From Drosophila miranda (taxonomy: Eukaryota; Arthropoda; Insecta; Diptera; Drosophilidae), in the NCBI RefSeq assembly GCF_003369915.1, contig NW_022881614.1:18082336-18146335 (forward strand): a DNA stretch of 64,000 nt, given 5' to 3'. The position numbers and the translations under genes were made by a program. The notes under the pieces are model-generated. The model was not told the DNA's origin. It saw only the letters and a program-made list of their open reading frames with translations, and ran no database searches. Shown here piece after piece: positions 23,676 through 36,800 of the stretch; within the stretch, counting starts at the first letter, position 1, and each line of letters opens with the position of its first letter.

Positions 23676-24710
23676 CGAGGGGGAACGTTGTGAGCTGCTG
23701 CGGAGACCGCAACTCTACATTTATACCCGATACATAGTCAGTATGGCTCTCCTCCGGCAGACGCCGCTAATATTAAACGACATGACAAAGAGTGCGTGCG
23801 AGAGAGACAGAAAATCAGTCTGAGCGTGACGTCGGGCGCTGCGTAACAACTGCAAATTGATTTCTTGCTTTTGGCTACAAAAATGATCCGATCTGATCCA
23901 GATTCAGCAATCTGAAAGATATGGTCATTATCTATGATTCTGCGTTTTTAGTTTTCTCGAATGTGCAATATTGTGGATGCAACAGATTTTCGTACTTTGT
24001 GGGGGCGGAAGGGGGTGGGGCGAAATTCAGAGATAAACGTTTTATAGTGAGATCTAACAGAAGTGCGGATACTAAATTTGGTTACTCTAGCCTTAATAGT
24101 CTCTGAGATTTTTGAATATCCCCAGATTTTCGTCCTTTGCGGGGACGATACCAAATTTGGTTGCTCTAGCTTTTGTAGTCTCTGAGATCTAGGCGCTAAT
24201 GTTTTACTCTAAGCAAAGCCGCCTATGCTACGTGTGTGTTAGAGAGAGACAGGGCGAGAAAAAATGAAATTGTTTTCTTGATGCTGGCTATCCAATTCAG
24301 ATTCCGCAGTCTTAAAGATATGGTCATTCTCTACAATTCTACGTTTTTGGTTTTCTCATATTTTTAAAATTGTGGATGCCACAGATTTTCGTCCTTTGTG
24401 GGGGCGGAAGTGGGCGGGGCGAAGTTTTGAAATATTTTTGTAGCAGTGACATATCACAGAAGTCTGGATCCAAAACATCGTTGCTCTAGCTCTTATAGTC
24501 TTTGAGCACTAGGCGCTGAAGGGGACGGACAGACGGACAGACGGACGGACGGACAGACAGACAGGGCTCAATCGACTCGGCTATTGATGCTGATCAAGCA
24601 TATATGTATATACTTTATGGGGTCGGAAACGATTCCTTCTGGACGTTACACACATCCACTTTTACCACAAATCTAATATACCCCAATACTCATTTTGAGT
24701 ATCGGGTATA
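23676..24710 (-). mobile_element. DINE-like element 11 at right border of copy 3
   Basis: 1035-bp near-twin of element 9 (same shortened second module) but with an intact 'cgggtata' terminus. It is followed by the same 79-80-bp spacer (24711-24789). This shared arrangement makes copies 2-3 and 3-4 junctions equivalent, as expected from repeated unequal exchange. Confidence 0.72.
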
Positions 24711-24789
24711 AAAACAAGTTTTTGGAGCGATTTTACGGATTTTCGACAAATGTATAAACAAAACAAGAAACCGAAAAAGAAAACGAAAA

Positions 24790-26154
24790 CGAGGGGGAAC
24801 GTTGTGAGTTGCTGCGGATACCGCAACTCTACAGTTATACCCGATACTTAGTCAGTATGGCTCTCCTCCGGCAGATGCCGCTAATATTAAACGACACGAC
24901 AAAGAGTGCGTGCGAGAGAGACAGAAAATCAGTCTGAGCGTGACGTCGGGCGCTGCGTAGCCAGTGCAAATTGATTTGTTCCTTTTGGCTATAAAAACGA
25001 TCCGATCTGATCCAGATTCAGCAGTCTGATAGATATGGTCATTATCTATGATTCTGCATTTTTAGTTTTCTCGTCCTTTGTGGGGGCGGAAGGGGGTGAG
25101 GCGAAATTCTGAGATAAACGTTTTATAGTGAGATCTAACAGAAGTGCGGATACCAAATTTGGTTACTCTAGCCTTAATAGTCTCTGAGATTTGTGGATGC
25201 CCCAGATTTTCGTCCTTTGCGGGGGCGGAAGGGGGTGTGGCTAAATTTGGACACAAAACGGTCAAGGTCCGATATCACAGGAGTGTGGATACCAAATTTG
25301 GTTGCTCTGGCTCTTATAGGTTCTGAGATCCTTGAACTCATATTTTGCAATTGGCAAAACCGACCATGAAACCTGTGTGTTAGAGAGAGACAGAGCGAGA
25401 AAGAATGAAATTGTTTTCTTGATTCTGGCTATAATAATTATACGATCTGGTTGAGATTTTACACTCTAGAACATATAGTCATCCTCTAGGATTCTGCGTT
25501 TTTGGTTTTATCGTATCTTTAAAAATGTGTATGCCACAGATTTTCGTCTTTTGTGGGGGCGGAAGTGGGCGGGGCGAAGTTTTGAAATATTTTTGTAGCA
25601 GTGACATATCACAGAAGTCTGGATCCAAAACAACGTTGCTCTAGCTCTTATAGTCTTTGAGCATTAGGCGCTGAAGGGGAAGGACAGACGGACAGACGGA
25701 CGGACGGACAGACAGACAGGGCTCAATCGACTTAGTCGATTAGTCGATTAGTCAGTATGGCTCTCCTCCGGCAGATGCCGCTAATATTAAACGACACGAC
25801 AAAGAGTGCGTTCGACAGAGACAGAAAATCAGTCTGAGCGTGACGTCGGGCGCTGCGTAACAAATGCAAATTGATTTGTTCCTATTGGCTAAAAAAATGA
25901 TCCGATCTGATCCAGATTCAGGAATCTGATAGATATGGTCATTATCTATGATTCTGCGTTTTTAGTTTTTTCGTATTTTTTCGGACGGACGGACAGACGG
26001 ACAGACAGACATGGCTCAATCGACTCGGCTATTGATGCTGATCAAGAATATATATACTGTATGGGGTCGGAAACGATTCCTTGTGGACGTTACACACATA
26101 CACTTTTACCACAAATCTAATATACCCCAATACTCATTTTGAGTATCGGGTATA
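24790..26154 (-). mobile_element. Composite DINE-like element at left border of copy 4
   Basis: Counterpart of 18736-20108 with the junction microsatellite reduced to (tagtcgat)2 near 25733-25750. The right half again lacks modules. Confidence 0.7.
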
Positions 26155-27359
26155 AAAATGAGAAAAATGATAACAAAACCAAAATAGAAGAACACACACA
26201 TACACAAATTGGGAAGATACACCCAGAGGGGGAAGAGGTTTAGAAAGTTTTACGAGTCACAAGAAGAATTTCATTTGATTTTGGTTCCATTCCATCTTTG
26301 AATTTGAGTTTCCTTACTTTTTCATCAATTTCATCATCTAATTGTATTGTATAATGCATATCCGTCCACAGATTTGATTGATACTACACATTTGGTTCAT
26401 CGAAAAGATATCACACACACAGAGAACCTCCCCCACAGACACAGACCCATGTCCCGTCCAACCAGCCCTTTTCTCGAATATCCTACCCCCCCAAAAAAAA
26501 GCTTTGTCTTGGGGTTGAACAAGAAATGGCCTTTACTATAATTTCCTTAAGCGAAAGAACGAATACGAATTCTAGTTAATTTTATTAGATGAAATTTATT
26601 TGCAAAGATCGTAATGCATTGGCTATCAGGTTTTATAAGGAAATTTGTGTAGGGAAGCAAGGGAAGGAGTAGAGTATTGTATCTAGGAGGGGAATGAAAG
26701 CAGGCAGAGAAACTCTTAAGACGTAAATCTAATTGTATGCTAAATGATATATACACATCTATATATAAATATATATATATTTACATAATGTATTTTAAGT
26801 CAAATGGGAATATTAATAAAAGCGATAACTAATCTGTAATAAAAACAAAAACCTTCACAGCTCGTTTCATTCAGTTCGAAAATGGTAAGTATCCTTCCTG
26901 TTTTATTATTTCGTTGAACAATACGAAAAATGCCTTCAATAGCATATCATTTTTATGGCCCAATCATGTATCCATTATAGTTTATGGTTGAAATTGCTTT
27001 GCACCCCCGATGCCATTGTTTTCTCCAATGTTCTGTCAATATTTTGTGCCACGGGGGGGAAAGCCAATCAGTTCCGTAATCACTCCATAAATGTGTTTGC
27101 ATGTTTATTCTGATTGCAGTAAGTGACTCCAAGGGGAGATTACCCAAGAAAACCTCAAATGTTGAATCACTATTTCACAAAGAATGTCGCTCGAATTCAT
27201 TAACCATTTATATAGAACCTACGTAAAATCAATCGCTAAGTGTACGATAATGGATAGTTATCCTCATTCTGCACTTGAAATATGTATGTATGTCAACCCT
27301 GAGTAGCCCTGTTCTACATATGCAAAAACATGGCTTAATGTCGTTTGGATTTATCGCTG

Positions 27360-27580
27360 CATTCGCTTCCAGGCCATCATCAGAATGGGGAAGTTCCAGG
27401 GTACCAAGTGCCAAGAAATCACCTCCCATGGGGATGGTCTTGCCATGGTTCTTACCGGCCCAGTCGGAAAAGTAGCGCAGATTCTTGATGGCCGTTGGGA
27501 GATCCATTTCCAGCGTTGGTCTGAGGGCTGAGGCAGGGCGGAGTAGTTGGCAAAAACTGCGCCAAAGGGCGCCACCATTT
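27360..27580 (-). pseudogene. Aldehyde dehydrogenase fragment, copy 4
   Basis: Same truncated ALDH piece and the same frameshift as the other copies. Confidence 0.7.
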
Positions 27581-27599
27581 TGGTGTTTCTTTGCTGACA

Positions 27600-28327
27600 T
27601 TATTTCTTGCGCCACTGGTCGGCCTGAGCTTGTTCGACCTGTTCCTTCACAGCTGCAGCCACTTCATAGATTGTGCCCTTATGCTAAAGTTTTTGGGAAA
27701 ACAAAAGTTATAGAAGCCAATATATTGATAATCACCAGCTCATACCTTCAGTTGGTTAATATAGAACGTGTAGGGAATGTTTCCAGTAATCGGATCAATG
27801 GCTACCGGCCACATGTCCGCCAGTTCTTCTTCAGTGAAAGGCTCTCCCTCCTCTGACATTAACTTTTCGAGATACTCTTTGGTAAGATATTTTTTGTGTT
27901 TTCTGGGTCAAGCACCTGAAAAGCCGCAAACAGCTTTTCTGCTGATGCCGGCTCCATACTGTGGGAGGTAGAATAACGATGCAAAATGCAATTATTCGTC
28001 CTTTAAGTGTTCTCACTGGTTATTCATAAGCAGTTGGGAGACATGAGCCATACATTTTGGTAGCTGCGATTCCCCGGGGTACTCTATCGACTCAGTGGCG
28101 GCAATTATATCATTGACTTCCTTCTCGGTCGGCACACAGCCCATAAATCTGAGAACGTTTTCCACATTGCGAGTGTCTATGTATTTATCACCATGAGTAT
28201 CAAAGACGCAAAGGGCCTCCGAGATCCGAACCTCAAGATCGTTGTTCAAAGCAACTGTAGTATTTAATAAGGCTGATTAAAGTAAGAGAGAACCTAGGGC
28301 CCCCGATTACTTACCGCCAATTTCCAT
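27600..28327 (-). pseudogene. DRC8-family gene, copy 4, frameshifted
   Basis: Exons correspond to 28315-28327, 28017-28254, 27746-27958 and 27600-27683. It shares the 2-bp exon 3 insertion with copies 2 and 3 and has one private silent-looking change (tgatgcc for tgacgcc near 27945). Splice sites are intact. Confidence 0.78.
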
Positions 28328-28847
28328 GGTGAAGGTACATTTTAATACTTATGTAGATTTTGGTTTGTTTTTCTTAATTTTTTGTTTTTTAATTTTTGAT
28401 ACACTTTGAAATTTGTTTATTTTTTTTGCTGGGTTTGTAGTGTTGTTATTTTGGAGCAGAAATTTTAAATAAATTTACATGATTTGGCGTTTTGGGTTAC
28501 GAAATCAAGTGTCCCCGCCAACTTTCTCCGCCGTCACAATCACAAACTCTCCATCAATATACGATATTTTCATCAAAAATCTTTAAATCTTTAAAAAATG
28601 GATATGCTATGCATTTTGATATTATCCTTGCAATTTAACTGTTATTCGATTCAAGGACAACGCTTTGCTCCGTTGCTTATCAATAAAATGCAAAATTAGT
28701 CATATTAGTTTTTATCCTTTTTTTGAGCTTAGTCGATTTGATGGCGCGATTTGTTTGAGTTGCAATTTAATTTTAATAGATTTCGAGATTTGAATCTGGC
28801 GCGCTGGTTCCCGATGAATGACGAGAATGATACGATGATTACGTTTA

Positions 28848-29233
28848 AAGTGTGACCACCGTCACCAAAAGTACTATTCAAAAGTGTGACCGAATGGCAT
28901 GACGAATAATTCACCAAAACTACCATAGCGCGTTTCATTGCGTCGCGTCGCGTTGTTTTGTTTTTCGTTCGGTGTTTTTATTTTAATTTATAGTGCATTT
29001 TTATCAATTAATGTTCTCAGTTAGAGGAATGCAGCCAAGCAAATGACTTAATGGTGTGTAAATTTGTATTCCAAGTAGTTTTATTCTTATATTCACTGCC
29101 GTACAACACAGTGCATTTGTTTTGTTTTCGGGTGTGCATACTTTCCTGTACATGTGTGTGAGCAACAGGTTTGTGGTTTGTATCGATACTTTCCTTACAC
29201 TGGAATTTTATTTCTGACCGATAGTATCGGTCA
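28848..29233. promoter_or_regulatory. Bidirectional promoter-like block, copy 4
   Basis: Motif 1 at 28848-28858 and 28882-28892, DRE at 29181-29188, palindrome at 29215-29233. This is the copy nearest the plus-strand gene with coding exon at 32821-33876 and the best candidate for its promoter (inference from position). Confidence 0.6.
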
Positions 29234-29751
29234 TCTCTAGGCGCTTGTTGCCGTGCAACATTATTCAAACATCAGCAACATCTGCGGGCGGTTTTAAAGA
29301 AAATGTATCTCACAAATGTATCTCGGCCGCGGACAAGGAATCCGTAGCATCCGTACGTAATATTCGAGTCTCCGTAGTTTCTGGTTCGTGTCGCGGTTGC
29401 GCGCTTGATTCCAGCGGTAAATTCAAATTGCAAATTGAATGCAAGCCTAAGAGCCATTAAACACTTCGAGTGATTTGCTTCCCTTGCCACCTATCGCTGG
29501 GAACCCGTTTTTCTCCACGAGCGTCGCGTCTCGCAGGTGTGTGGCAGCGCGAGCGTCTCAGCGTGTTTTCAAGAGGCACGAAGCAGCGCCAATACCGATA
29601 ACAAGTTCAAACTTGGCTATATTATCACAATTAACAAGTGGGACCGCTCCGGCATCAGCATCTGAATCTGTGTGTGTGTTTCGCGCGCGCTTGTATTTGT
29701 GCTATTTGGAAAACGCGTTTGCGGTTTTCATCGCCTCAAACCAAAACAAAA

Positions 29752-30798
29752 CGAGGGGGAACGTTGTGAGCTGCTGCGGAGACCGCAACTCTACATTTAT
29801 ACCCGATACATAGTCAGTATGGCTCTCCTCCGGCAGACGCCGCTAATATTAAACACGACAAAGAGTGCGTGCGACAGAGACAGAAAATCAGTCAGAGCGT
29901 GACGTCGGGCGCTGCGTAACAACTGCAAATTGATTTCTTGCTTTTGGCTACAAAAATGATCCGATCTGATCCAGATTCAGCAATCTGATAGATATGGTCA
30001 TTATCTATGATTCTGCGTTTTTAGTTTTCTCGAATGTGCAATATTGTGGATGCAACAGATTTTCGTCCTTTGTGGGGGCGGAAGGGGGTGGGGCGAAATT
30101 CAGAGATATACGTTTTATAGTGAGGTCTAACAGAAGTGCGGATACCAAATTTGGTTACTCTAGCCTTAATAGTCTCTGAGATTTGTGGATGCCCCAGTGT
30201 GGAGTGTGGATACCAAATCTGGTTGCTCTGGCTCTTATAGGTTCTGAGATCCTTGAACTCATATTTTGCAATTGGCAAAACCGACCATGAAACCTGTGTG
30301 TTAGAGAGAGACAGAGCGAGAAAGAATGAAATTGTGTTCTTGATTCTGGCTATAATAATTATACGATCTGGTTGAGATTTTACACTCTAGAACATATAGT
30401 CATCCTCTACGATTCTGCGTTTTTGGTTTTATCGTATCTTTAAAAATGTGGATGCCACAGATTTTCGTGTTTTGTGTGGGCGGAAGTGGGCGGGCGAAGT
30501 TTTGAAATATTTTTGTAGCAGTGACATATCACAGAAGTCTGGATCCAAAACATCGTTGCTCTAGCTCTTATAGTCTTTGAGCACTGAAGGGGACGGACAG
30601 ACGGACGGACGGACGGACGGACGGACGGACGGACGGACAGACGGACAGACAGACAGGGCTCAATCGACTCGGCTATTGATGCTGATCAAGAATATATATA
30701 CTTTATGGGGTCGGAAACGATTCCTTCTGAACGTTACACACATCCACTTTCACCACAAATCTAATATACCTCAATACTCATTTTGAGTATCGGGTATA
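29752..30798 (-). mobile_element. DINE-like element 13 at right end of the array
   Basis: 1047-bp second-subtype copy, most like element 5 (shortened second module, long pure GGAC tract near 30597-30650). It sits between the leader-like region of copy 4 and unique sequence beginning 'accaaataaaatgg', so it may be transcribed inside the leader of the downstream gene. Confidence 0.72.
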
Positions 30799-30876
30799 AA
30801 AACCAAATAAAATGGAAAGTGTCCGTGCCAATCGCCTCCCAATACTGCTGATCTGAACGAACAACAACAAAAGAAG
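30799..30876 (+). other. Possible leader exon end of the downstream gene
   Basis: Unique A-rich sequence follows the last DINE-like element. A possible splice donor AAG|GTGCGA lies at 30876/30877. An upstream ATG at 30811 opens a short frame (14 codons) ending in TGA. Assignment as a 5' untranslated exon is tentative and depends on a spliced transcript reaching 32821. Confidence 0.35.
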
Positions 30877-32820
30877 GTGCGAACTTTGAAAGTTAATTTG
30901 TGCTGCCTCAAAATTGTTTATCTTGCGTTGACAGTTTTCCAATTTCTGCCCAATGGCTGATGGCAGTGACCATTATTCGATTCATTCCCATGCAGAAAGT
31001 TTATTTATGGATAATTATTGTATGCTCGTCGATGATTGATGGCAATTAGGTGTTGTATGTGGCCAGATAATTCCATTTTGCGGCAAGTCTGCTTTCCACA
31101 ATCACGATCTTTTTCTTATAAAAACCGAAATCGCTTGTTTCGCCCTCTGGTTCGGCTTTTAAACGGGCCATCTACTGCATTTTTAGCCGCCTCACAGACG
31201 GCTTTAAACGCTGATGATGAATTTCACCCATGAAGTGAAATGATGGCTTTTGTGTTTTTTCCTTTTTTTTTCGGTTTTCCATCTTTGCGGTTGTTGTCCC
31301 CGGCCCGCCGCTGCTCTGCTCCCTTGTTAACTGCAACTGGTCTGGTCTGGTCGCCTGATTGCAGTCGAAAGTGGCTTTGGGCTTTGGGTCTTGAGCGTGG
31401 TTTTCTCTAATGCTACGTGAAGTTTTCGCCAACCGCCAGACGACGACGACGACGACGACGACAGGTGGCTGAGCGATCGGTCCACTCCACCAAGGCTTGA
31501 ACCGCAGGTCGCCGTTGCGCAGCGCCTACGTGCCCCGTGTGGCAAGTGGCAAGTGCCTGAACCACCACCAGTACCAACCTACCTAGTACCCAGTAACCAT
31601 CACCAGCACCAGAGCCAGAGAGTTCTTGTCTGTGGTTGTTGGGGGGTTACCTTTCGGTTTTCGTTTGCCGCGATGTGGTGGCATGCCATGCTCTGAAAAA
31701 CTCGTTTCTCCCCGCCTGTTGTTGCCTGTTGTTGCTGGCATTCTTTGTTGGTGAATGTCAGTGCTACGCTGCTACCCGCAGAGTTCCCTCTGAAGAGCCT
31801 CGCATCGCCTCGGTTCTTCCACTGCTGCTGCTGCTGCTGCTGCTTCTCATTGGAGTACATTTTTCGCTTGAGAGGAACTGAACTGAATGGTGCTGCCGTG
31901 CTTGCTGCCCATTTTTTCGCACAGTTAATTTTCTTTCGCCCTCCTATTCACTTTTCATAATTCTGTCGTGTCGGGTCCGTGTCCGTGAGTCAACGTTTTG
32001 GATAAACTATTTCCCTACGTTTTATATTCATAAACATTTATGCGAAACCAGAGTCCGGAAACCCCTGTTTGTTCCTACGGCAGCGCTTGGCCCCTGCGAA
32101 TATTTAATGAAAGAAAGTCTTTCAGTAGAAAACATAAACAGCGTGCGCAACTTAGCAAGAAAAACACTTTCATGACATGATCCACTCCTCAAGGCTGGAT
32201 AAAAAACTTTACTCTATTTCAACGGCTTTTACTGTAACTGGCGAAAATCATAAGAGAAAAAAGCTTGCCTTGGCATGGAATGTGCACTGAAAATAATTAT
32301 ATATGTACCTGCCATGGGAAAGTCCGACGTTGATTCTTCGACGAATGTCAACAATGCTGCAGCAGCAGCGGGGGGACTCCTTGAAACCAAACGGACGTGG
32401 CCTCCACTTTGGGAGCTGCAGTCTCTGCCACCGCCGAACAATGATCGTGTCTAGCCGGGAGCTGGCGCTGGAGATGTCGTCTAACTGGATGGCTTTGTTT
32501 TTGGATTTTGTTTGGGAAAGGAGTGGCGACTGCAGCAGCGTTAGGATGTTCAAAGTATCTGACGACTGTCTGGATCGATTCTACTTTGGGATACTTTGGG
32601 GTTTCACATCCATTTTCATAGAATTTCGATGACTAATTGCAGTGCCAGGGCCTTCCACAAAATAATTTCCTGAACTATGCATAAAAATATCTTTTGATAG
32701 AGTATAAACTTTGAGTGTTTGCCATTGTTTGTTGTTTGCATGGTAATTTTATTGTATTTTGTATCACTTTGCGTGATGATAATTCATGAATTCTCGTTTA
32801 ATTCTCGTTCGATCTTACAG
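30877..32820 (+). other. Intron-like region with simple repeats
   Basis: No convincing coding exon. Simple repeats include (ACG)n at 31440-31462 and (CTG)n at 31822-31843. Open frames here are short and repeat-driven. The region ends in a pyrimidine-rich tract and acceptor 'gatcttacag' at 32811-32820. Confidence 0.45.
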
Positions 32821-33876
32821 CTTCTTGCCATTGCGATGCGATGCCTACGAATGGATGCTCAATGACAAATGAATTAAGGCCCCAAAGCGAAGAGGCGCTC
32901 AGAGTTTAGCGAAACATTCCCGCAAGACAAATAACAGAGAACAGAGCAGAACAGAACGAGCATTGAATATCCCCAAGCGAATATCAGCGATCGAATGCAA
33001 TGGCGAAGCAAACCGTTTGTGGTTAGCTGTAGACTATAGAAAAACGATTTGGACCAACGTAGAGGAGGGAGAGGATTAAAATGCCAATAATAACAGCCAC
33101 AACCACGACGATAGCTGGCGGTGGAGAAGCGGGCGTGGCAGCCAGAGGCGTACCAATGGCCAAGACAGCAGCAGCGTCGTCATCGTCTGCCGCTGATTAC
33201 CTAATGCTCCAACAACAACAGCAACATCAGCAGCAACAGCAGCAGAAACAACAGCAGCAACAGCACTTTAACAATCACTTCTATCAACAGCCGCAGCAAC
33301 AGCAACAGCTGGCGCCTCTGAATGCTTCCCACCAACTCTCGCACTCACATCCACATCCACATCCACATCCTGCTGCTGCCAGTGACAGTGCCAGTGCCGA
33401 TGCCGGTGCTGGTGCTCCGGTCTCAACTAGTTTTGCAGCATTTAACGGAAACTCGAATCTGAGTTCTAGCCTGGCCAACGGAAGTGGCAAGAAATTCATT
33501 TGCAACATCAGCGACAGCGTCGATGATAATTGTGAGGCCGCTGCAACTGGCTCAGACGTGGCTGGTAACGGCAATGCGGATAAGTCCGCAATGGCGCCCC
33601 CCGGCAGCGTCCACCACCTTCTGCCCCCGCCGCCGCCGCCGGCAGTGAAGAAATCATCCGCCCTTGCAACAGGCACAACGGCATCCGCAGCCACCGCTGG
33701 GAACTCTGCCTCTCGCGAAGATGCTGCCTCGCTGAACAGCCAGATGTCGACGGTGCACAATCAGTTCATCGCTGGACTGCCTGGAAATGGGATAACCAAT
33801 AATGGAATCAACGGAGGCCCAGCAGCCATAGGACGACCGCCAGGCCACCCGAGCAGCATTCTGAAAGGCAGCAAAG
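32821..33876 (+). CDS. Coding exon of unidentified low-complexity protein
   Basis: Acceptor at 32820, start codon at 33081, donor AAAG|GTAAAA at 33876/33877. The coding part is 796 nt: 265 codons plus one base, phase 1. If unspliced, the frame would end after 273 codons at 33902. Seen: poly-Gln with interspersed His/Lys at about residues 43-80, a His-Pro repeat near 92-101, Ala/Ser-rich stretches, a six-Pro run near 183-188, and a C-terminal part reading SSILKGSK before the donor. No catalytic domain, membrane segment or zinc finger is visible. Poly-Gln/Ala/Pro N-termini are common in fly regulatory proteins, so a transcriptional or signalling role is possible but not shown. Several upstream ATGs lie in 32830-32870. 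Most of the protein is probably encoded beyond this window or beyond the retroelement block. I do not recognise the gene. Confidence 0.65.
33214..33312 (+). repeat. CAA/CAG repeat encoding poly-Gln
   Basis: Mixed CAA and CAG codons with two interruptions (CAT, AAA). Interrupted repeats of this kind tend to be length-stable. Translated within the exon above. Confidence 0.8.
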
Positions 33877-36800
33877 GTAAAAGCCACTTAAATGATAGCT
33901 AACTAATTTATGGGAACAACAAGATCAATCATGTACACAATTAGTCAGTGCAGAGAGACTGTGTGCCGCCGAGCTGTGCCCTAAGCTCTGTCCCCAAATC
34001 GAATTTCCATTTTCGATTCGCCTCATAAAATATGAATTTTAATTAGTGCCTCTCGAGACACCACCACCGAAGAGTGACTCATTTCCGCCCGCCGCCAGCA
34101 CACACACACACATGGCCTCCAATTTCCCCACGCCCACTTGCAGTGCCATTCCCACTCCCAGTCCTACTCCCACTTCCACACCCACTGGTACTCCAATTTC
34201 CATTTGTTTTCAGTTTCAATTTCAAGTTGAAAATGCACTTGCAGTGCCATGAAATTGGTTGCGATGCCTCTCTGACGTGACGAATGGAAATTACCGAAAA
34301 ACTGGAACAACGGATGAGAGGGGAGGTTTGATTGGAGCTAACGGCAACAACAAATGTTCTGATGTAAGCCAAAGCCCACTTTTGCTGGGACCTTCTTCTT
34401 CTTGGGCCTTCTTGTGCCGACCGTGTTGTGGGTCTTCTTTCTTAGCTGCTTCTTAGAGGACTAAGTATTACACCCTCAATATAACATTGGCTGTTTCCAC
34501 CTGCTGTGGCTGCTGCTGCTGCTGATGCAAGTGTCATATCATACTCTACTCCCGTTACATCTAATCCACTTGTAATCACTTTCCCACACACACCAGTCAC
34601 GAGCCACGGAAGCCCCTGGTGAACCCCAGTCGATCCATCCACATCATTGTGGTGCCAGAATCAGCCTCAGTTTCAAGCTCAGAGTGAATTCATAGTAAGA
34701 CCACAACTTCATGAATGAATGAGACACGCAAAGAAGCGAAAAGCTGATTCAGAAAAGTGGCTATAAATACGAGGAGGAAGAGATGCGATGGAGTGTGCGC
34801 GGAGGTAGCCTCGTTTCTGTCGGTGATTGACTTACTTTACTCTATTCGCCCGTGCCCTCACTGTGTCTGAGGGGGCGCACTTAATTGGTGGGTGGTCTAG
34901 AATCTACATACCTGATGTGGGAAATTAATATTTATAGAGCAGGCCACACAGCCGATAAACTGTAGGCTGTAGACCATTAAGTTGTAAATGTTTAGCCAAA
35001 TCGTTGCTGGTCTACTAAAAGTGTCCATATTGGAGATTATTTGGCTACGATTTAACACAGGGCTACCTAATGGATAACAGTCGGGCTATGAAATACTTTA
35101 ACCAGGGGCTTTCGGAAAATGGTATATATTATGTGAATAGGTTCTCCCATAATTATGAATATTAATAGAACAATACGTATATAGCATGTGTGTAGATTGA
35201 GCTGTTTTGTGGCTAATAGCTTTGTGAATCTTTAGACAAAGCTCTGCATCTCCGAACAATAACCTTATAAGAGCACAAAACTTGGCCCCACATCTGAAAT
35301 TAGTAACACAAGCGATCTCCGAACGAGTTCAATCTTATTTTTTATGCAAACTAAACCCACTCATGTCATTCATACATATATCCATTCGAAAAACTTATAC
35401 TTATGTACAACACCAGCTGCGTGTGGATGGCGAGTGGAGTGGAGTGGAGTGGAGTGGGGGGAGTCGTTTTCGGAAGTTGGGCAAGCTTGTGGTTTAGTAT
35501 CTTGTGGGCTCCCTTCCATTCTGTCATCCCATTGTTGGAGCGGCCGCTGTATTTGGCAACAACTTTTCGGGAGCAACACCTGTATCCAAAGTACCTCGAG
35601 GCTTTGGGTTTGTTTTTTGCAACTCAATTAGTGGGAAGACGATGCTTTGATTAGACGAACGCAAAGATCTCTTGGAATGAGGATGTTAATCTGGCGGATG
35701 CCCGCGGAAGCAGAGTGTGAGACTCCTTCTGCAAGTGGTGGCAATGAACTACTCGCGTAGAGGAGGCGGGACCCTCAGCGACCCTCAATGTTGTTTGCTT
35801 CTTATCATTTACGCCTCACGTCAGAGGCAATTAGCAGGCAGCGTGTAGAACCTTCAGGCGGGGGCTTTGGAGTTGCAGTGCAGCCTGTCCCTGCATCATA
35901 TGATGCGATTATTAATTTCTTAATTACGACAGCCAAGCAGGGGACCCGGGGAGATCCACTAGTTTATGGCGTGCCATTTAAGCCAAGTTAACGACGCAGC
36001 AAAGCCAATGAGATGCAATCATTAGGCGAAGGAACCCATAAGGAGGAAGAGAAGGAGTAGAAGGAGTCATGTCACAAATGACACACAGCATGCCCGACGT
36101 CGCCGCCCTTTTTCCCTGCGAGAACAAAGACAACGTTGGGTTCATGCAACCCCCAAGTGGGGCACACATACGTCGATGACATCAATTGCCACGCATGCGG
36201 CAGTTGCTAATCTAAAGTAGCAAGTTCAAGTAGCGGGCTCATTACTGCCTCTAACTTATGTTCACGTTCGCGTTTATTTTACTCGGGAATTATACAAATT
36301 TGTGCTGTAGCGGAATGGGGCTTTCACCTGGCTAGACATTCAAAAGATATGTTTGTGTTGCTTAAAGGAACATACGTATGATATATATACGACACTCCAG
36401 TTAAAGAAAAACTTTGACCGATTTTATAAACGATTTCTTTGACTTCTTCATGCTGTTGTATGATCGTGTTGAAAGACACACGACTCCCGGTGACAGCTTA
36501 CAAGTGGCGATATCCGAACAGACACGAACTTTGAAGTCAGCGGAGTACATCGATCTTGAGACTGAGACTGTTTCGACTGTGATACTATTTTTGGAGATCA
36601 GTGGAACGTTGAAAGAGTGGTTCAAGTGGATAAAGCCAAAGTGAGTAACATTGGCAATTAGATAATGGCGTTTTTAACAGCACTTAGTTTCAAAATGCGA
36701 AATAAAGAGCTGAGGCCACGACTCCGTAACGAACTGGCCAAGTCACGCCCCCTTTGCCTTGTCCGCTTGGCCCGCTCTCTGACCCCCATTCGCCCAGTCC

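Larger units (their letters stand above)
26155..29751. repeat. Tandem array core, copy 4
   Basis: 3597-bp core and the last copy of the array. It carries private changes such as 'ttttttgttttttaattttt' near 28379. The left part (26155-27305) is non-coding. Its right end leads through a DINE-like element into sequence unique to the array's right flank. Confidence 0.85.

Noticed and set aside
33284..33760. 158-codon minus-strand frame rich in Ala, Gly and Cys
   Set aside because: Antisense of the CAG/GCC-rich coding exon; such frames lack stops because of the repeat composition.
36414..36644. 76-codon plus-strand frame with an overlapping 74-codon minus-strand frame
   Set aside because: No domain, no supporting splice sites and no second copy; not enough to call a gene.
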